In this document: piece by piece, positions 44,700-53,931 of the stretch | Position numbering within the stretch: the first letter of the stretch is position 1 | Layout of the letters: each line of letters begins with the position of its first letter | Origin: Rhodococcus sp. P1Y | GTDB lineage: Bacteria > Actinomycetota > Actinomycetes > Mycobacteriales > Mycobacteriaceae | Direction of reading: 5' to 3' | Length of the DNA: 64,000 nucleotides | NCBI RefSeq assembly: GCF_003641205.1 | Contig: NZ_CP032762.1 | Span: forward strand, 4,154,001-4,218,000 | Notes under the pieces: model-generated | What the model saw: only the letters and a program-made list of their open reading frames with translations | The model's database searches: none | What the model was told of the DNA's origin: nothing | Program-made: the position numbers and the translations under genes

Positions 44700-45002
44700 G
44701 TGGCCAGCCAGGAAGACCTCATCGCCGGACTTGCAGAGATCATCGAGGAGGTCACGGGCATCGAGCCCTCCGAGGTGACCATCGACAAGTCCTTCGTGGA
44801 CGACCTCGACATCGACTCGCTCTCCATGGTCGAGATCGCAGTTCAGACCGAAGACAAGTACGGCGTGAAGATCCCCGACGAGGACCTCGCAGGTCTGCGC
44901 ACCGTCGGCGACGCCGTCTCGTACATCCAGAAGCTCGAAGCGGAGAACCCCGAAGCCGCAGAGGCAATCAAGGCCAAGCTCGACGACTCCGCGAGCGAGT
45001 GA
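44700..45002 (+). CDS. acpM: Meromycolate-type acyl carrier protein
   Basis: Carries growing acyl chains through FAS-II. The protein has 100 residues. The phosphopantetheine site is Ser40 in [12 protein letters not shown]. Compared with common ACPs (about 78 residues) it has an extra C-terminal tail after [12 protein letters not shown], as in mycobacterial AcpM. The GTG at 44700 is preceded by GAAGGGAG. It ends 8 bp before kasA, so the two are translationally close. Confidence 0.96.
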   Translation: MASQEDLIAGLAEIIEEVTGIEPSEVTIDKSFVDDLDIDSLSMVEIAVQTEDKYGVKIPDEDLAGLRTVGDAVSYIQKLEAENPEAAEAIKAKLDDSASE

Positions 45003-45010
45003 GTCGAACC

Positions 45011-46261
45011 GTGACCAACCCATCCACAGCCAACGGACGCTTCCCGAGTGTCGTCGTCACCAGCCTCGCTGCGACCACGTCCATCGCCGGTGATGTGGAC
45101 GCCACGTGGAAGGGTCTGCTGAACGGCGAGAGCGGGATCGGAGTACTGGAAGACGATTTCGTCGCCGAGTACGACCTTCCCGTTCGAATCGGCGGCCACC
45201 TTGCGGTCAGCCCGACGACTCTGCTCAGTCGAGTCGAGATCCGTCGTCTGAGCTATGTGGAGCAGTTGTCCACCGTGCTCGGCCGCGAGGTATGGAAGAA
45301 CGCCGGTAGCCCCGAGGTGGACCCGATCCGTCTCGGTGTCTCCATCGGAACCGGACTCGGCGGCGGCGATTCGCTCATCGAGGCAAACGACAAGATGAAG
45401 GCAGGCGGCTACCGCAAGGTCTCCCCGCTCGCAGTTCAGATGGTCATGCCGAACGGCCCCGCTGCGGTCGTCGGTTTGGAGCTCAAGGCACAGGCAGGCG
45501 TCATCACGCCCGTATCGGCGTGTTCCTCTGGATCGGAAGCCATCGCACACGCATGGCGAATGATCGTCATGGGCGACGCCGACATGGTCGTCACCGGTGG
45601 CGTCGAGGGATACATCGATGCGGTGCCGATCGCGAGCTTCTCGATGATGCGCGCGATGAGTACCAACAACGACAACCCCAAGGGTGCGTCGCGTCCGTTC
45701 GACAAGGATCGCGACGGATTCGTGTTCGGCGAGGCAGGTGCGCTCATGGTCATCGAGACCGAAGAGCACGCCAAGGCTCGCGGAGCCACGATCCACGCTC
45801 GCCTGCTCGGCGCAGGAATCACTTCCGACGGCTTCCACCTGGTGGCACCCGACCCGGAAGGTTCGGGCGCAGCTCGTGCAATGAAGAGGGCTATCGAGAC
45901 CGCAGGGTTGCAGAAGTCCGACATCACGCACGTGAACGCGCACGCAACGGCGACACCGATCGGTGACACCGCCGAGGCGCTCGCAATCAACAAGGCCGTC
46001 GGCAACCACGCTGCGGTCTACGCACCGAAATCAGCTCTCGGCCACTCGATCGGCGCAGTCGGCGCCCTCGAATCGGTGCTGACGGTGCTTGCAGTGCGCG
46101 AGGGAATCATTCCTCCCACGCTGAATTTGGAGAACCAGGATCCGGAGATCGACCTGGACGTCGTCAAGGGTGAAGCCCGCGTCGGACAGATCGACTACGC
46201 GATCAACAACTCGTTCGGATTCGGTGGGCACAACGTCGCGCTCGCCTTCGGCAAGGCCTGA
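45011..46261 (+). CDS. kasA: 3-oxoacyl-ACP synthase II (KasA/FabF)
   Basis: Condensing enzyme that elongates acyl-ACP for mycolic acid precursors. The protein has 416 residues, the same length as M. tuberculosis KasA, when started at the GTG of VTNPSTANG. The catalytic triad is Cys171 ([12 protein letters not shown]), His311 ([12 protein letters not shown]) and His345 ([10 protein letters not shown]), at identical numbers to KasA. A GTG at 44999 would add four residues and overlap acpM. No kasB paralogue follows. A perfect 15-bp hairpin separates it from accD6. Confidence 0.96.
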   Translation: MTNPSTANGRFPSVVVTSLAATTSIAGDVDATWKGLLNGESGIGVLEDDFVAEYDLPVRIGGHLAVSPTTLLSRVEIRRLSYVEQLSTVLGREVWKNAGSPEVDPIRLGVSIGTGLGGGDSLIEANDKMKAGGYRKVSPLAVQMVMPNGPAAVVGLELKAQAGVITPVSACSSGSEAIAHAWRMIVMGDADMVVTGGVEGYIDAVPIASFSMMRAMSTNNDNPKGASRPFDKDRDGFVFGEAGALMVIETEEHAKARGATIHARLLGAGITSDGFHLVAPDPEGSGAARAMKRAIETAGLQKSDITHVNAHATATPIGDTAEALAINKAVGNHAAVYAPKSALGHSIGAVGALESVLTVLAVREGIIPPTLNLENQDPEIDLDVVKGEARVGQIDYAINNSFGFGGHNVALAFGKA

Positions 46262-46302
46262 TCACCGCTTGTCGGTGGCTGCCTAGCTACGGAGCACTCG
46301 AA

Positions 46303-46335
46303 CCCCGAGCGAAAGCGTCTCGCTTTCGCTCGGGG
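46303..46335 (+). terminator. Perfect 15-bp-stem hairpin between kasA and accD6
   Basis: CCCCGAGCGAAAGCG (46303-46317) and its exact complement (46321-46335) flank a 3-base TCT loop. It starts 41 bp after the kasA stop and ends 35 bp before accD6. It looks like a strong terminator without T-run, implying a separate accD6 promoter or attenuation. Confidence 0.75.
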
Positions 46336-46370
46336 AACGCCCTTACCGGGGCACGCAGAAGGAGAACGCG

Positions 46371-47804
46371 ATGACCATCCTGTCCCCCGCCACCCGCTCG
46401 GGTTCGTACACCGATCCCCGCGACCCGCTCGCGCGCCTCGAAAAACTCTTCGACAGCGGAACCATGGTTCCGCTGCACGACCGTGACAAATCCGGTCTCC
46501 TCGCCGCCTCCGGCGATATCGACGGTGTCCACACCGTCGCCTACTGCTCCGACGCCACCGTCATGGGCGGCGCAATGGGAGTCGACGGGTGCAAGCACAT
46601 CGTGAACGCCATCGACGTCGCAATCGACCGTGAGGCACCGATCGTCGGAATCTGGCATTCCGGCGGTGCCCGCCTGGCCGAGGGCGTAGAAGCCCTCCAC
46701 GCTGTCGGGTTGGTCTTCGAGGCCATGGTTCGCGCATCGGGCCTCGTTCCACAAATTTCCGTAGTCCTCGGTTTCGCAGCCGGTGGCGCCGCGTACGGTC
46801 CCGCTTTGACCGACGTAGTCATCATGGCTCCCGAGGGACGCGTGTTCGTGACCGGACCCGACGTGGTTCGCAGTGTCACCGGTGAACAGGTCGACATGGA
46901 GTCGCTCGGTGGGCCGGACACCCACCACAAGAAGTCCGGCGTCTGCCATATCGTCGCCGACGACGAGCTCGACGCCCTCACCCGCGCACGTCGGCTCGTG
47001 TCGATGTTCAGCGAGCAAGGCACATTCGATCTCGCGGCCGCCGAACACGGTGACACCGACCTGAAGGCACTGCTTCCCGAGTCGAACCGTCGCGCCTACG
47101 ACGTGCACCCGGTGATCCACGAACTGCTCGACAATGTCGAAGGTGAATCGACATTCGAGGAGTTCCAGGGTGGCTGGGCGCGCAGCATCGTCATCGGACT
47201 GGGACGTCTGAGTGGCAGGACCGTCGGCGTTATCGCCAACAACCCGATTCGCCTCGGAGGGTGCCTCAACTCCGAAAGTGCAGAGAAGGCAGCACGATTC
47301 GTTCGTCTGTGCGACGCCTTCGGAATCCCGCTCGTCGTAGTCGTTGATGTCCCCGGCTACCTCCCCGGAGTGAGCATGGAGTGGGAAGGCGTCGTACGCC
47401 GCGGGGCGAAGCTTCTTCATGCGTTCGCCGAGGCGAAGGTTCCTCGTGTCACGCTGGTGACGCGCAAGATCTACGGCGGCGCGTACATCGCGATGAATGC
47501 ACGCGCTCTCGGTGCGACCGCGGTCTACGCGTGGCCGGGGTCCGAGGTCGCCGTGATGGGCGCCAAGGCTGCCGTCGGAATTCTGCACAAGAAGGCTCTG
47601 GCCGCGGCACCGGAGCACGAGCGCGAGGCTCTCCACGATCGATTGACGGTGGAGCACGAAACCATCGCCGGCGGAGTCGACCGTGCCGTTGCGATCGGCG
47701 TCGTCGACGAGGTCATCGATCCGGCGAAAACTCGTTCGATCGTCGCGAAAGCGCTGGCGTCGGCTCCCGCGCTCCGCGGACATCACAAGAACATTCCGCT
47801 GTGA
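46371..47804 (+). CDS. accD6: Acyl-CoA carboxylase carboxyltransferase beta subunit
   Basis: Transfers carboxyl from biotin to acetyl- or propionyl-CoA, giving malonyl-CoA for FAS-II. The protein has 477 residues. Crotonase-fold motifs include GGAMGVDGCKHIVNAIDVAI near 64, WHSGGARLAEGVEAL near 90 and GRVFVTGPDVVRSVTGEQVD near 155. VVVDVPGYLPGVSMEWEG near 324 and RKIYGGAYIAMNARALGA near 364 follow. Placement after fabD-acpM-kasA equals mycobacterial accD6. The biotin-carrying alpha subunit is encoded elsewhere. The ATG follows AGAAGGAGAACGCG. A hairpin terminator closes the operon. Confidence 0.94.
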   Translation: MTILSPATRSGSYTDPRDPLARLEKLFDSGTMVPLHDRDKSGLLAASGDIDGVHTVAYCSDATVMGGAMGVDGCKHIVNAIDVAIDREAPIVGIWHSGGARLAEGVEALHAVGLVFEAMVRASGLVPQISVVLGFAAGGAAYGPALTDVVIMAPEGRVFVTGPDVVRSVTGEQVDMESLGGPDTHHKKSGVCHIVADDELDALTRARRLVSMFSEQGTFDLAAAEHGDTDLKALLPESNRRAYDVHPVIHELLDNVEGESTFEEFQGGWARSIVIGLGRLSGRTVGVIANNPIRLGGCLNSESAEKAARFVRLCDAFGIPLVVVVDVPGYLPGVSMEWEGVVRRGAKLLHAFAEAKVPRVTLVTRKIYGGAYIAMNARALGATAVYAWPGSEVAVMGAKAAVGILHKKALAAAPEHEREALHDRLTVEHETIAGGVDRAVAIGVVDEVIDPAKTRSIVAKALASAPALRGHHKNIPL

Positions 47805-47820
47805 TCTCACGCTGAAACGT

Positions 47821-47854
47821 CTGTGCCCCGGCGACTTCGGTCACCGGGGCACAG
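47821..47854 (+). terminator. Terminator after accD6
   Basis: CTGTGCCCCGG and CCGGGGCACAG form a perfect 11-bp stem around a 12-base loop, followed by TTGTTT. It starts 17 bp after the accD6 stop and also faces the convergent cold-shock gene. Confidence 0.82.
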
Positions 47855-47869
47855 TTGTTTCGGTCCGTG

Positions 47870-48307
47870 TCAGCCTTCGAGCCACTTGTGTGACTGGGCG
47901 ATTCGGACGACGACCTGACGAATGTCGAGGATCTGCTCGGCCGTCAGAACACGATTGGCACGCAGCAGACCTTCGGTCAGCTCGGTCGAGAAATCGTGAA
48001 GCGAGAGAACATCGCAGACGACGTCGTCGTACTCCGTCGTTTCCGCGTCCTGAACGACGGCAGGAACCGCGGCGCGTGTCACTGGCTTCGGTGAGTCGAT
48101 GATCTGCACCTGCGCAGCTTTGAGGCCGCGATCGCCCTCTTCGGCGACGTATTCGACACGAACGCCTGGTGCGAGGAGGCGTTTGTCGAAGTCGAGATCG
48201 TTGACGTGGATGAACACGTCCTCGCCGCCCTCGTCGGGAGCCACGAAACCGTATCCCTTGAACTCGTCGAAACGAATGACCTTACCGGTCGACAACAAAA
48301 GAACCAC
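47870..48307 (-). CDS. Cold-shock-domain protein with C-terminal extension
   Basis: A nucleic-acid-binding protein of about 145 residues. The cold-shock domain is at the N-terminus (STGKVIRFDEFKGYGFVAPD and EDVFIHVNDLDFDKRLLAPG), with the RNP1-like GYGF and RNP2-like VFIHV motifs. The C-terminal 75 residues (for example LSLHDFSTELTEGLLRANRV) are helical and not part of classical CspA. A GTG at 48307 is used; a TTG at 48295 would begin just before STGK and is nearly as likely. It is convergent with accD6. Confidence 0.88.
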   Translation of the reverse strand: MVLLLSTGKVIRFDEFKGYGFVAPDEGGEDVFIHVNDLDFDKRLLAPGVRVEYVAEEGDRGLKAAQVQIIDSPKPVTRAAVPAVVQDAETTEYDDVVCDVLSLHDFSTELTEGLLRANRVLTAEQILDIRQVVVRIAQSHKWLEG

Positions 48308-48412
48308 CCATTCCACACGTACCAACCCGCATGCCTACCCTGGCACGGCTCGACGGTACCGGATGCAGGAGCGCAGCCACCGGAGCGACCCTACGGTGAC
48401 GACAGTTGCCTG

Positions 48413-48925
48413 TCAGCCGGCGTGGCGGCTCAACCACGTCACTTCGGCGCCGCCACCGCCGGTGCGGTACGGCTCCAACGCCTCGTCCCAACTGCTTCCG
48501 AGAGCATGCTCGATCTCGGCAGCCAAGTTGCCGGAGTTGCCGTCGATCATCGCCTTGAGGCGCATCTCGCCCAGGATCACGTCGCCGTTCGCGCTCGTCG
48601 AACCCCTCCACAGACCCAGGCCTGGAACGTGCGCGAACCGCTCGCCGTCCACGCCTTCGCTGGCGTCCTCCGTCACCTCGAACCGCAGCATCTGCCACGA
48701 GCGAAGGACTCCCGCGAGCGTCGCCCCGGTTCCGACCGGACCGACCCAGTTGCTCGTCGCACGGAGCTGACCGTCCGACGACGGCTGCGCGGACCATTTG
48801 AGGTTCGCGCGGCAATCGAGGGCATCGGACAGCGCCCATTCGACGTGCGGGCACAACGCAGCAGGCGACGAGTGGATGTACACCACACCCGACGTCGCAT
48901 CCGCGAATTGATTCGATGCGCGCAT
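48413..48925 (-). CDS. DUF3145 family protein
   Basis: A 170-residue actinobacterial cytosolic protein. Family features are SGVVYIHSSPAALCPHVEWA near 12, ANLKWSAQP near 39 and WQMLRFEVTEDASEGVDGER near 77. A C-terminal SSWDEALEPYRTGGGG leads to EVTWLSRHAG. The function is unknown. It has Trp-rich beta strands and no membrane segment. The gene is 105 bp upstream of the cold-shock gene on the same strand. Confidence 0.85.
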   Translation of the reverse strand: MRASNQFADATSGVVYIHSSPAALCPHVEWALSDALDCRANLKWSAQPSSDGQLRATSNWVGPVGTGATLAGVLRSWQMLRFEVTEDASEGVDGERFAHVPGLGLWRGSTSANGDVILGEMRLKAMIDGNSGNLAAEIEHALGSSWDEALEPYRTGGGGAEVTWLSRHAG

Positions 48926-49069
48926 ACTTCAACACCTCCAGCTTCGACGAGGGACGTCTTCCCCAACGACCTCGACACGTGCGCTTGGATGCTGCCGTAC
49001 TGCGTGTTCGTGTACTAGTGTGCCCCGAGTTACCCCTGTTGCGCCAGTGCACTCACGTTATTTGTGCGT

Positions 49070-49882
49070 TCAGCTGGGGTTATTGTGCAGAATCTCGTCG
49101 GAAAGCTCCGGCCACAGCGGTTTCGCCCACTCGCCGAATGCAAGATCGGTCAACACGACGGTGGCCAGTCCCACCTCGGGATCGACCCACAGGAAAGTTC
49201 CCGATTGGCCGAAATGGCCGAACGTCCGCGGAGAGTTGTCGGCGCCGGTCCAATGTGGCGTCTTGCCGTCGCGCAACTCGAACCCCAGTCCCCAATCGTT
49301 GGGCTTCTGCGACCCGTATCCGGGCAGGATGCCTGCCAATCCGTCGAACTGCACCGTGGTGGCGTCGGCCAAAGTCGAGGGTTGTATTAGTTTCGGTGCG
49401 AGTAGTTCGGCGGCGAAAGCCGTCAGATCCGACGCCGATGATCGTCCGCCGTGTCCGGCAGATCCAGGCAGCGAGGAATTCACCATCCCGAGCGGTTGGA
49501 ACACCGCCTCGTCGAGGTACGTCGGAAACGAGATTCCGGTCTCCTCCGAGATTTTGTCGGCAAGCACCTCGAAGCCTGCGCTCGAGTAGATCCGCTTGGT
49601 TCCCGGATCTGCCTGTATCTTTTGCTCACCGAACGCCAGGCCGGATGTATGCGCGAGCAAATGGCGGACGGTGGCCCCGGCCGGACCTGCGGGCTGGTCC
49701 AGCTCGATGGCCTCCTCCTCGATCGCGACCAGGGCCGCGTACGCGACGAGAAGCTTGGTCACCGATGCGAGTTCGTAGACCCGATCCAGATCGCCGTAGC
49801 TGTCGACCACCCCTGCACTCGACACCACCGTCGCGGATGCATTGTTCACGGGCCAACCAGCGATCAAATCCAAACTGTGCAC
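49070..49882 (-). CDS. Beta-lactamase-fold serine hydrolase (class C/esterase-like)
   Basis: A 270-residue protein. The SxxK motif is Ser40-Val-Thr-Lys43 in ELASVTKLLVAYAAL, the YxN-like motif is Tyr99-Ser-Ser, and a late HFGQSGTFLWVDPEVG takes the place of the KTG box. RHLLAHTSGLAFGE near 73 is typical of the family. No signal peptide is present, so it is cytoplasmic and more likely an esterase or peptidase than a resistance enzyme. A GTG at 49882 (VHSLDLIAGWPV) is preferred; a longer start at 49927 is possible. Confidence 0.82.
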   Translation of the reverse strand: MHSLDLIAGWPVNNASATVVSSAGVVDSYGDLDRVYELASVTKLLVAYAALVAIEEEAIELDQPAGPAGATVRHLLAHTSGLAFGEQKIQADPGTKRIYSSAGFEVLADKISEETGISFPTYLDEAVFQPLGMVNSSLPGSAGHGGRSSASDLTAFAAELLAPKLIQPSTLADATTVQFDGLAGILPGYGSQKPNDWGLGFELRDGKTPHWTGADNSPRTFGHFGQSGTFLWVDPEVGLATVVLTDLAFGEWAKPLWPELSDEILHNNPS

Positions 49883-49901
49883 GCCGACAACCCTAGTGCT
49901 T

Positions 49902-50020
49902 TCGCTTGAATGGACCTCGCCAGCCATCTGATCTTATGGATGTGCCATCCAAGCGATGGCTACGTTCGCTTGGATGGCACCTGCTAGCTATCCGGTCGTA
50001 TGAATGGACCATTCAAGCGA
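49902..50020. repeat. Two diverged tandem copies of a palindromic element
   Basis: Two about 55-bp units lie in tandem. Each begins TCGCTTGRATGG and ends with its inverse CCATYCAAGCGA. Each contains an AGCYATCYGRTC-TATGRATG interior that is a direct repeat between units. The facing ends of the two units form GTGCCATCCAAGCGA and TCGCTTGGATGGCAC, a perfect 15-bp inverted repeat. It sits between two minus-strand genes and resembles REP-type or small non-autonomous elements. Confidence 0.8.
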
Positions 50021-50037
50021 TCGCGGCCGACGCTCCA

Positions 50038-51165
50038 CTACCGATCGGCGTCGGTGTACTTGATGACTCCGCGGATGTTCTTGCCATCGAGCATGTCCTG
50101 GTACCCGGTGTTGATGTCGTCGAGGGTGTAGGTGTTGGTGATCATGTCGTCGAGGTTGAGCTGTCCGCTCTTGTACATCGACAACAGAAGCGGGATGTCG
50201 TGACGCGGGTTGCCGCCACCGAATATTGCGCCTTGCAGATCCTTCTGGAGCATCGTGAACAGGAACAGGTTCAGCTTGACGTCCATGTCCTCCATCCGGC
50301 CCATTCCGGTGACGACGCATCGTCCCGCCTTGGCCGTCAGCAGCAGCGCGGCCTCGATGTCCTCGCCCTTGATCTCCCCGACGGTGATGATCGTCTTTTC
50401 CGCCATCTTGCCGTGGGTGAGCTCCATGAGAGGCATCAACGCCTCGGCAGCGCTTGAAAATACGTGGGTGGCGCCGAACTTCAACGCCTGATCACGTTTG
50501 AACGCAACAGGATCCACGGCGACGACCTTGGTCGCGCCGGACTGTACGGCGCCTTGAAGTGCACTCAGCCCCACGCCCCCGACGCCGATGACGACGACGG
50601 TCTCACCGGGCGTCACCTTGGCGACGTTCACGGCCGAGCCCCAGCCGGTGGGTACCCCACAGCCGACGAGCGATGCCACATCGAACGGGATGTCGTCGTC
50701 GATCTTGATCGCGGAGGTCTCGTGCACGGTCATGTACGGCGAGAAGGTTCCGAGCAGGCACATCGGGATGACGTCCTGCCCGCGTGCCTGGATTCGAAAT
50801 GTGCCGTCACTGATGGCCATTCCACTCAGCAGGCCCATTCCGAGGTCACAGAGATTCTGGTGGCCGTTCGCACACGCGGGACAATGGCCACACGACGGGA
50901 TGAAGGACAGCACGACGTGGTCGCCTTCCTTCAACGTCTTCACCTCGGGACCCACCTTGGTGACTACGCCCGCCCCCTCGTGGCCACCCATGACCGGATA
51001 CGACGGCATAGGCGTCGCCCCCGTGACGATGTGATGATCCGAGTGGCACATTCCCGCGGCCTCGAGTCGGATCTGAACCTCACCTGCTACCGGGTCACCG
51101 ACCTCGATCTCTTCGACCGACCACGGTTCGTTCAGACCCCACAGCACAGCGCCTTTGGTTTTCAT
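50038..51165 (-). CDS. Zinc alcohol dehydrogenase, NDMA-dependent-like family
   Basis: A medium-chain dehydrogenase of 375 residues. Catalytic zinc ligands are Cys40 (AAGMCHSDHH) and His62-Glu63 (VMGGHEGAGVV). Structural zinc ligands are Cys92, 95, 98 and 106 in SCGHCPACANGHQNLC. The nucleotide fold VVVIGVGGVGLSALQGAVQS follows. The sequence resembles actinobacterial dehydrogenases with tightly bound cofactor that use the artificial acceptor N,N-dimethyl-4-nitrosoaniline. The natural substrate is unknown. It is preceded by a 117-bp gap and followed by the palindromic repeat. Confidence 0.9.
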   Translation of the reverse strand: MKTKGAVLWGLNEPWSVEEIEVGDPVAGEVQIRLEAAGMCHSDHHIVTGATPMPSYPVMGGHEGAGVVTKVGPEVKTLKEGDHVVLSFIPSCGHCPACANGHQNLCDLGMGLLSGMAISDGTFRIQARGQDVIPMCLLGTFSPYMTVHETSAIKIDDDIPFDVASLVGCGVPTGWGSAVNVAKVTPGETVVVIGVGGVGLSALQGAVQSGATKVVAVDPVAFKRDQALKFGATHVFSSAAEALMPLMELTHGKMAEKTIITVGEIKGEDIEAALLLTAKAGRCVVTGMGRMEDMDVKLNLFLFTMLQKDLQGAIFGGGNPRHDIPLLLSMYKSGQLNLDDMITNTYTLDDINTGYQDMLDGKNIRGVIKYTDADR

Positions 51166-51282
51166 CGCGACTCGCCACCTCCACGAAAGTCGGCCCGACG
51201 TTCGGGCGGACTGCAGTGAGACCGACGATAGTCACAGATTCACAAAATTGGAACACGTTCTAGAAATTGAGTGGGAACGAAA

Positions 51283-51636
51283 TCAGAACTGCTCGCATGT
51301 CGCGAAGACAGTTCGCGCGAAGCCCGAACCCGGTCCACCGAAGAACGCGTTGACTCGGTCGACGACGGCAGGTTGGGAAGAGAGGAAGATCTGACGCTGC
51401 CAGGTCGGTGCTGCGAGGAACGCGGCGAAGCTCGACGAGAGCGGCGAGGACGCCAATGCGGCGCCCTCTTCGGGTGAAATCTCGTACGTCGCCGCGACGA
51501 TCTGGGAGAACGAGCACGGGGTGTTCACGACGGTGTCGGCCGGCGCTGCGGCCGCGACACCCCCGAACACCAGCGAACCGGCAGCGACTGTGCCGAAGAC
51601 GGCGGTACCTCGAAGTGCGGTCGATCGAATGCTCAT
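51283..51636 (-). CDS. Secreted hemophore-like protein
   Basis: A 117-residue exported protein. A clear signal peptide with an AAAAPAD cleavage site (about residue 31) precedes a small helical domain. The domain has two Cys (in VNTPCSFSQIV and the C-terminal ATCEQF) likely to form a disulfide. The length and pattern match the mycobacterial Rv0203-like hemophore family, so extracellular haem binding is suggested from family knowledge. No haem-uptake genes are adjacent. Confidence 0.75.
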   Translation of the reverse strand: MSIRSTALRGTAVFGTVAAGSLVFGGVAAAAPADTVVNTPCSFSQIVAATYEISPEEGAALASSPLSSSFAAFLAAPTWQRQIFLSSQPAVVDRVNAFFGGPGSGFARTVFATCEQF

Positions 51637-51757
51637 GAGTGTCCCCAGTCGAAGTTCTTCGGATGTGGTCGACGGAGCGGCCGACGCTACGTGAACGATA
51701 CCGCCCGGCCTGCTAACACGCCCGCGCTAGGCTCGCGGTGACGAAGGGAAGTTGCTT

Positions 51758-53893
51758 ATGACGGTCACGTTCGGATCGTGCAATCTGTGCGAAGCCATGT
51801 GCGGGCTCGAGTTCACGGTCGAGAACAACACCGTTACCTCTGTCCGCGGAGACAAGCAGGACCCACTCTCTCGCGGTCACATCTGCCCCAAGGCACTGTC
51901 GCTCATCGACGTGCACGCCGATCCCGATCGTTTGATCAAGCCCGTCCGTCGAACTCCCACCGGTTGGCAGCAGATCGAGTGGGACGAAGCGTACGACCTG
52001 GTGGTCGACGGACTCGTCTCCACACGAAAGAAGTACGGCTCGAACGCGGTCGGTGTGTATCAGGGCAATCCCAACGTGCACAGTCTCGGTGCGATGACGC
52101 ACGGAATCCCGTTCACGTCGATGCTCCGGACCCGAAATCGTTACTCGGCCACGTCGCTGGACCAACTCCCCCACCAACTCGTCAATCACCTGCTGTACGG
52201 CCACCAGCTTGCGTTGCCGATCCCGGATATCGACCGGACCGACTTCTTCCTCGTGCTCGGCGGCAATCCAATGGCCTCGAACGGCTCGATGATGACCGTT
52301 CCCGACTTCGCTCACCGCGTCCGCGACCTCAAGGCGCGTGGTGGCACGCTCGTCGTGATCGACCCACGCCGCACCGAGACTGCGGACGTCGCCGACGAAC
52401 ACCACTTCGTGCGGCCGGGAACCGATGCCCTGCTCCTGCTCGCGTTGATCAACGCGGTCGTGGAGTCCGGAAAGACCCGGGTGGCCGACTACGTCGACGG
52501 GGCCACCGAAATCGCCGCCCTCGTTGCCGATTTCACGCCCGCGGCGGTCGCTCCCGTCGTCGGAATCGCTGCCGAGGACATCCTTTCGCTCGCAACACGT
52601 TTCGCGGACGCGAAAGCAGCGGTCGCGTACGGACGGATGGGTGTCTCCACGCAGCAGTTCGGGAGCGTGTGCCAGTGGGCGATTCAAGTTCTCAACATTC
52701 TCACCGGAAATCTGGATCGAGTCGGCGGTGCGATGCTGACCGATCCTGCCGTCGATCTCATCGAGAAGAAGATCGTAGGCCGTGGTCACTTCGACAAATG
52801 GCGTTCGCGCGTCCGCGATCTGCCCGAGTTCGCGGGCGAGTACCCGTGTTCGACGTTGGTCGACGAAATGACCACACCCGGCGACGGACAAGTCCGCGCC
52901 ATGGCTGTGTTATCCGGAAACCCCGTGCTCTCGATGCCGGGTGGCGAGGAACTCGACCGAGCCTTCTCCGACCTGGATTTCATGGTGTCGTTCGACTTCT
53001 ACATCAACGAGACATCGCGTCACGCCGACGTCATTCTGCCTCCGACAATGTCGCTCGAACGCGACCACTACGATCTCATCTTCCATTCCTTCGCCGTGCG
53101 GAACACGGCCAAGTTCGCTCCAGCCGTACTGGCGAAAAAGGCTGGTGCCAGAGCTGATTGGGAGATCTTCCGCGACCTCGGTGTTCGCTACCAGTCTGCG
53201 TTGTCCGACTCGCCCCTGGGCGGGCTACGCGCGCGCCTGAAGCCTAAATCCATTCTGGCGGAAGCACGACTGCGGTTGTCTCCGAAGCGCACAATTGACC
53301 TACTTCTGCGCAGCCATCGGAAGGGTCTGTCCGTCGCTGCGCTCACGAAATCACCTCACGGCGTCGACCTCGGTCCACTCCGACCTGGGCTCCCGCAGAA
53401 GCTACGTACGCGCGACAAGCGAATTCAACTCGTCCAGGACGTCATCGTCGGCGAACTGCCTGCACTGCACGACCTCATGGCGTCCAGCGAGGTACCCGCG
53501 GAGGGGCAGCTGCTGATGATCGGGCGCCGGCATCTACGCAGCAACAACTCGTGGATGCACAACGCTCCCAGACTCACCAAGGGAAAACCGCGCCACCAGC
53601 TGCTGGCGCACCCGGAAGATCTTCTGTCGCGCGGAATCGAGGACGGATCAGTGGTGTCCGTGACGTCTGCAGCGGGCGCAATCGAGATCGAGGTACTGGC
53701 CACCGACCGCATGATGCCGGGCGTGGTCAGCATTCCGCACGGATTCGGCCATCAGCGCGCGGGTGTCGAACTGTCGGTTGCCTCGACCGTTCTCGGAGCA
53801 AGTGCGAACGACATCACCGATCCCCAGCAAGTCGACGCCGTATCGGCCAACGCAATCCTCAACGGTATCCCCGTCACCATCGCGGCGGTGTGA
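51758..53893 (+). CDS. Molybdopterin-dependent oxidoreductase with one 4Fe-4S cluster
   Basis: A 711-residue enzyme of the DMSO reductase superfamily. The N-terminal cluster ligands are Cys8, Cys11, Cys15 and Cys43 (GSCNLCEAMC and GHICPKA). LVLGGNPMASNGSM and VVIDPRRTETADVADEH near 201 are MGD-binding. The C-terminal MGD-binding domain includes SSNNSWMHN-like RSNNSWMHNAPR and PHGFGHQRAG. The usual Cys, Sec or Ser Mo-ligand position is not obvious (YQGNPNVHSLG). No Tat signal is seen, so it is cytosolic. The substrate is unknown. ATG 51758 is chosen over TTG 51752. Confidence 0.87.
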   Translation: MTVTFGSCNLCEAMCGLEFTVENNTVTSVRGDKQDPLSRGHICPKALSLIDVHADPDRLIKPVRRTPTGWQQIEWDEAYDLVVDGLVSTRKKYGSNAVGVYQGNPNVHSLGAMTHGIPFTSMLRTRNRYSATSLDQLPHQLVNHLLYGHQLALPIPDIDRTDFFLVLGGNPMASNGSMMTVPDFAHRVRDLKARGGTLVVIDPRRTETADVADEHHFVRPGTDALLLLALINAVVESGKTRVADYVDGATEIAALVADFTPAAVAPVVGIAAEDILSLATRFADAKAAVAYGRMGVSTQQFGSVCQWAIQVLNILTGNLDRVGGAMLTDPAVDLIEKKIVGRGHFDKWRSRVRDLPEFAGEYPCSTLVDEMTTPGDGQVRAMAVLSGNPVLSMPGGEELDRAFSDLDFMVSFDFYINETSRHADVILPPTMSLERDHYDLIFHSFAVRNTAKFAPAVLAKKAGARADWEIFRDLGVRYQSALSDSPLGGLRARLKPKSILAEARLRLSPKRTIDLLLRSHRKGLSVAALTKSPHGVDLGPLRPGLPQKLRTRDKRIQLVQDVIVGELPALHDLMASSEVPAEGQLLMIGRRHLRSNNSWMHNAPRLTKGKPRHQLLAHPEDLLSRGIEDGSVVSVTSAAGAIEIEVLATDRMMPGVVSIPHGFGHQRAGVELSVASTVLGASANDITDPQQVDAVSANAILNGIPVTIAAV

Positions 53894-53931
53894 TTGTTGT
53901 AGCATTCGTAACCGCTCGCCTAGCGCGAGAT

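Noticed and set aside
44843..46009. A 388-codon minus-strand open frame
   Set aside because: It is antisense to kasA and acpM, with no recognisable domain.
46287..47810. A 507-codon minus-strand open frame
   Set aside because: It is the antisense shadow of accD6, with implausible composition.
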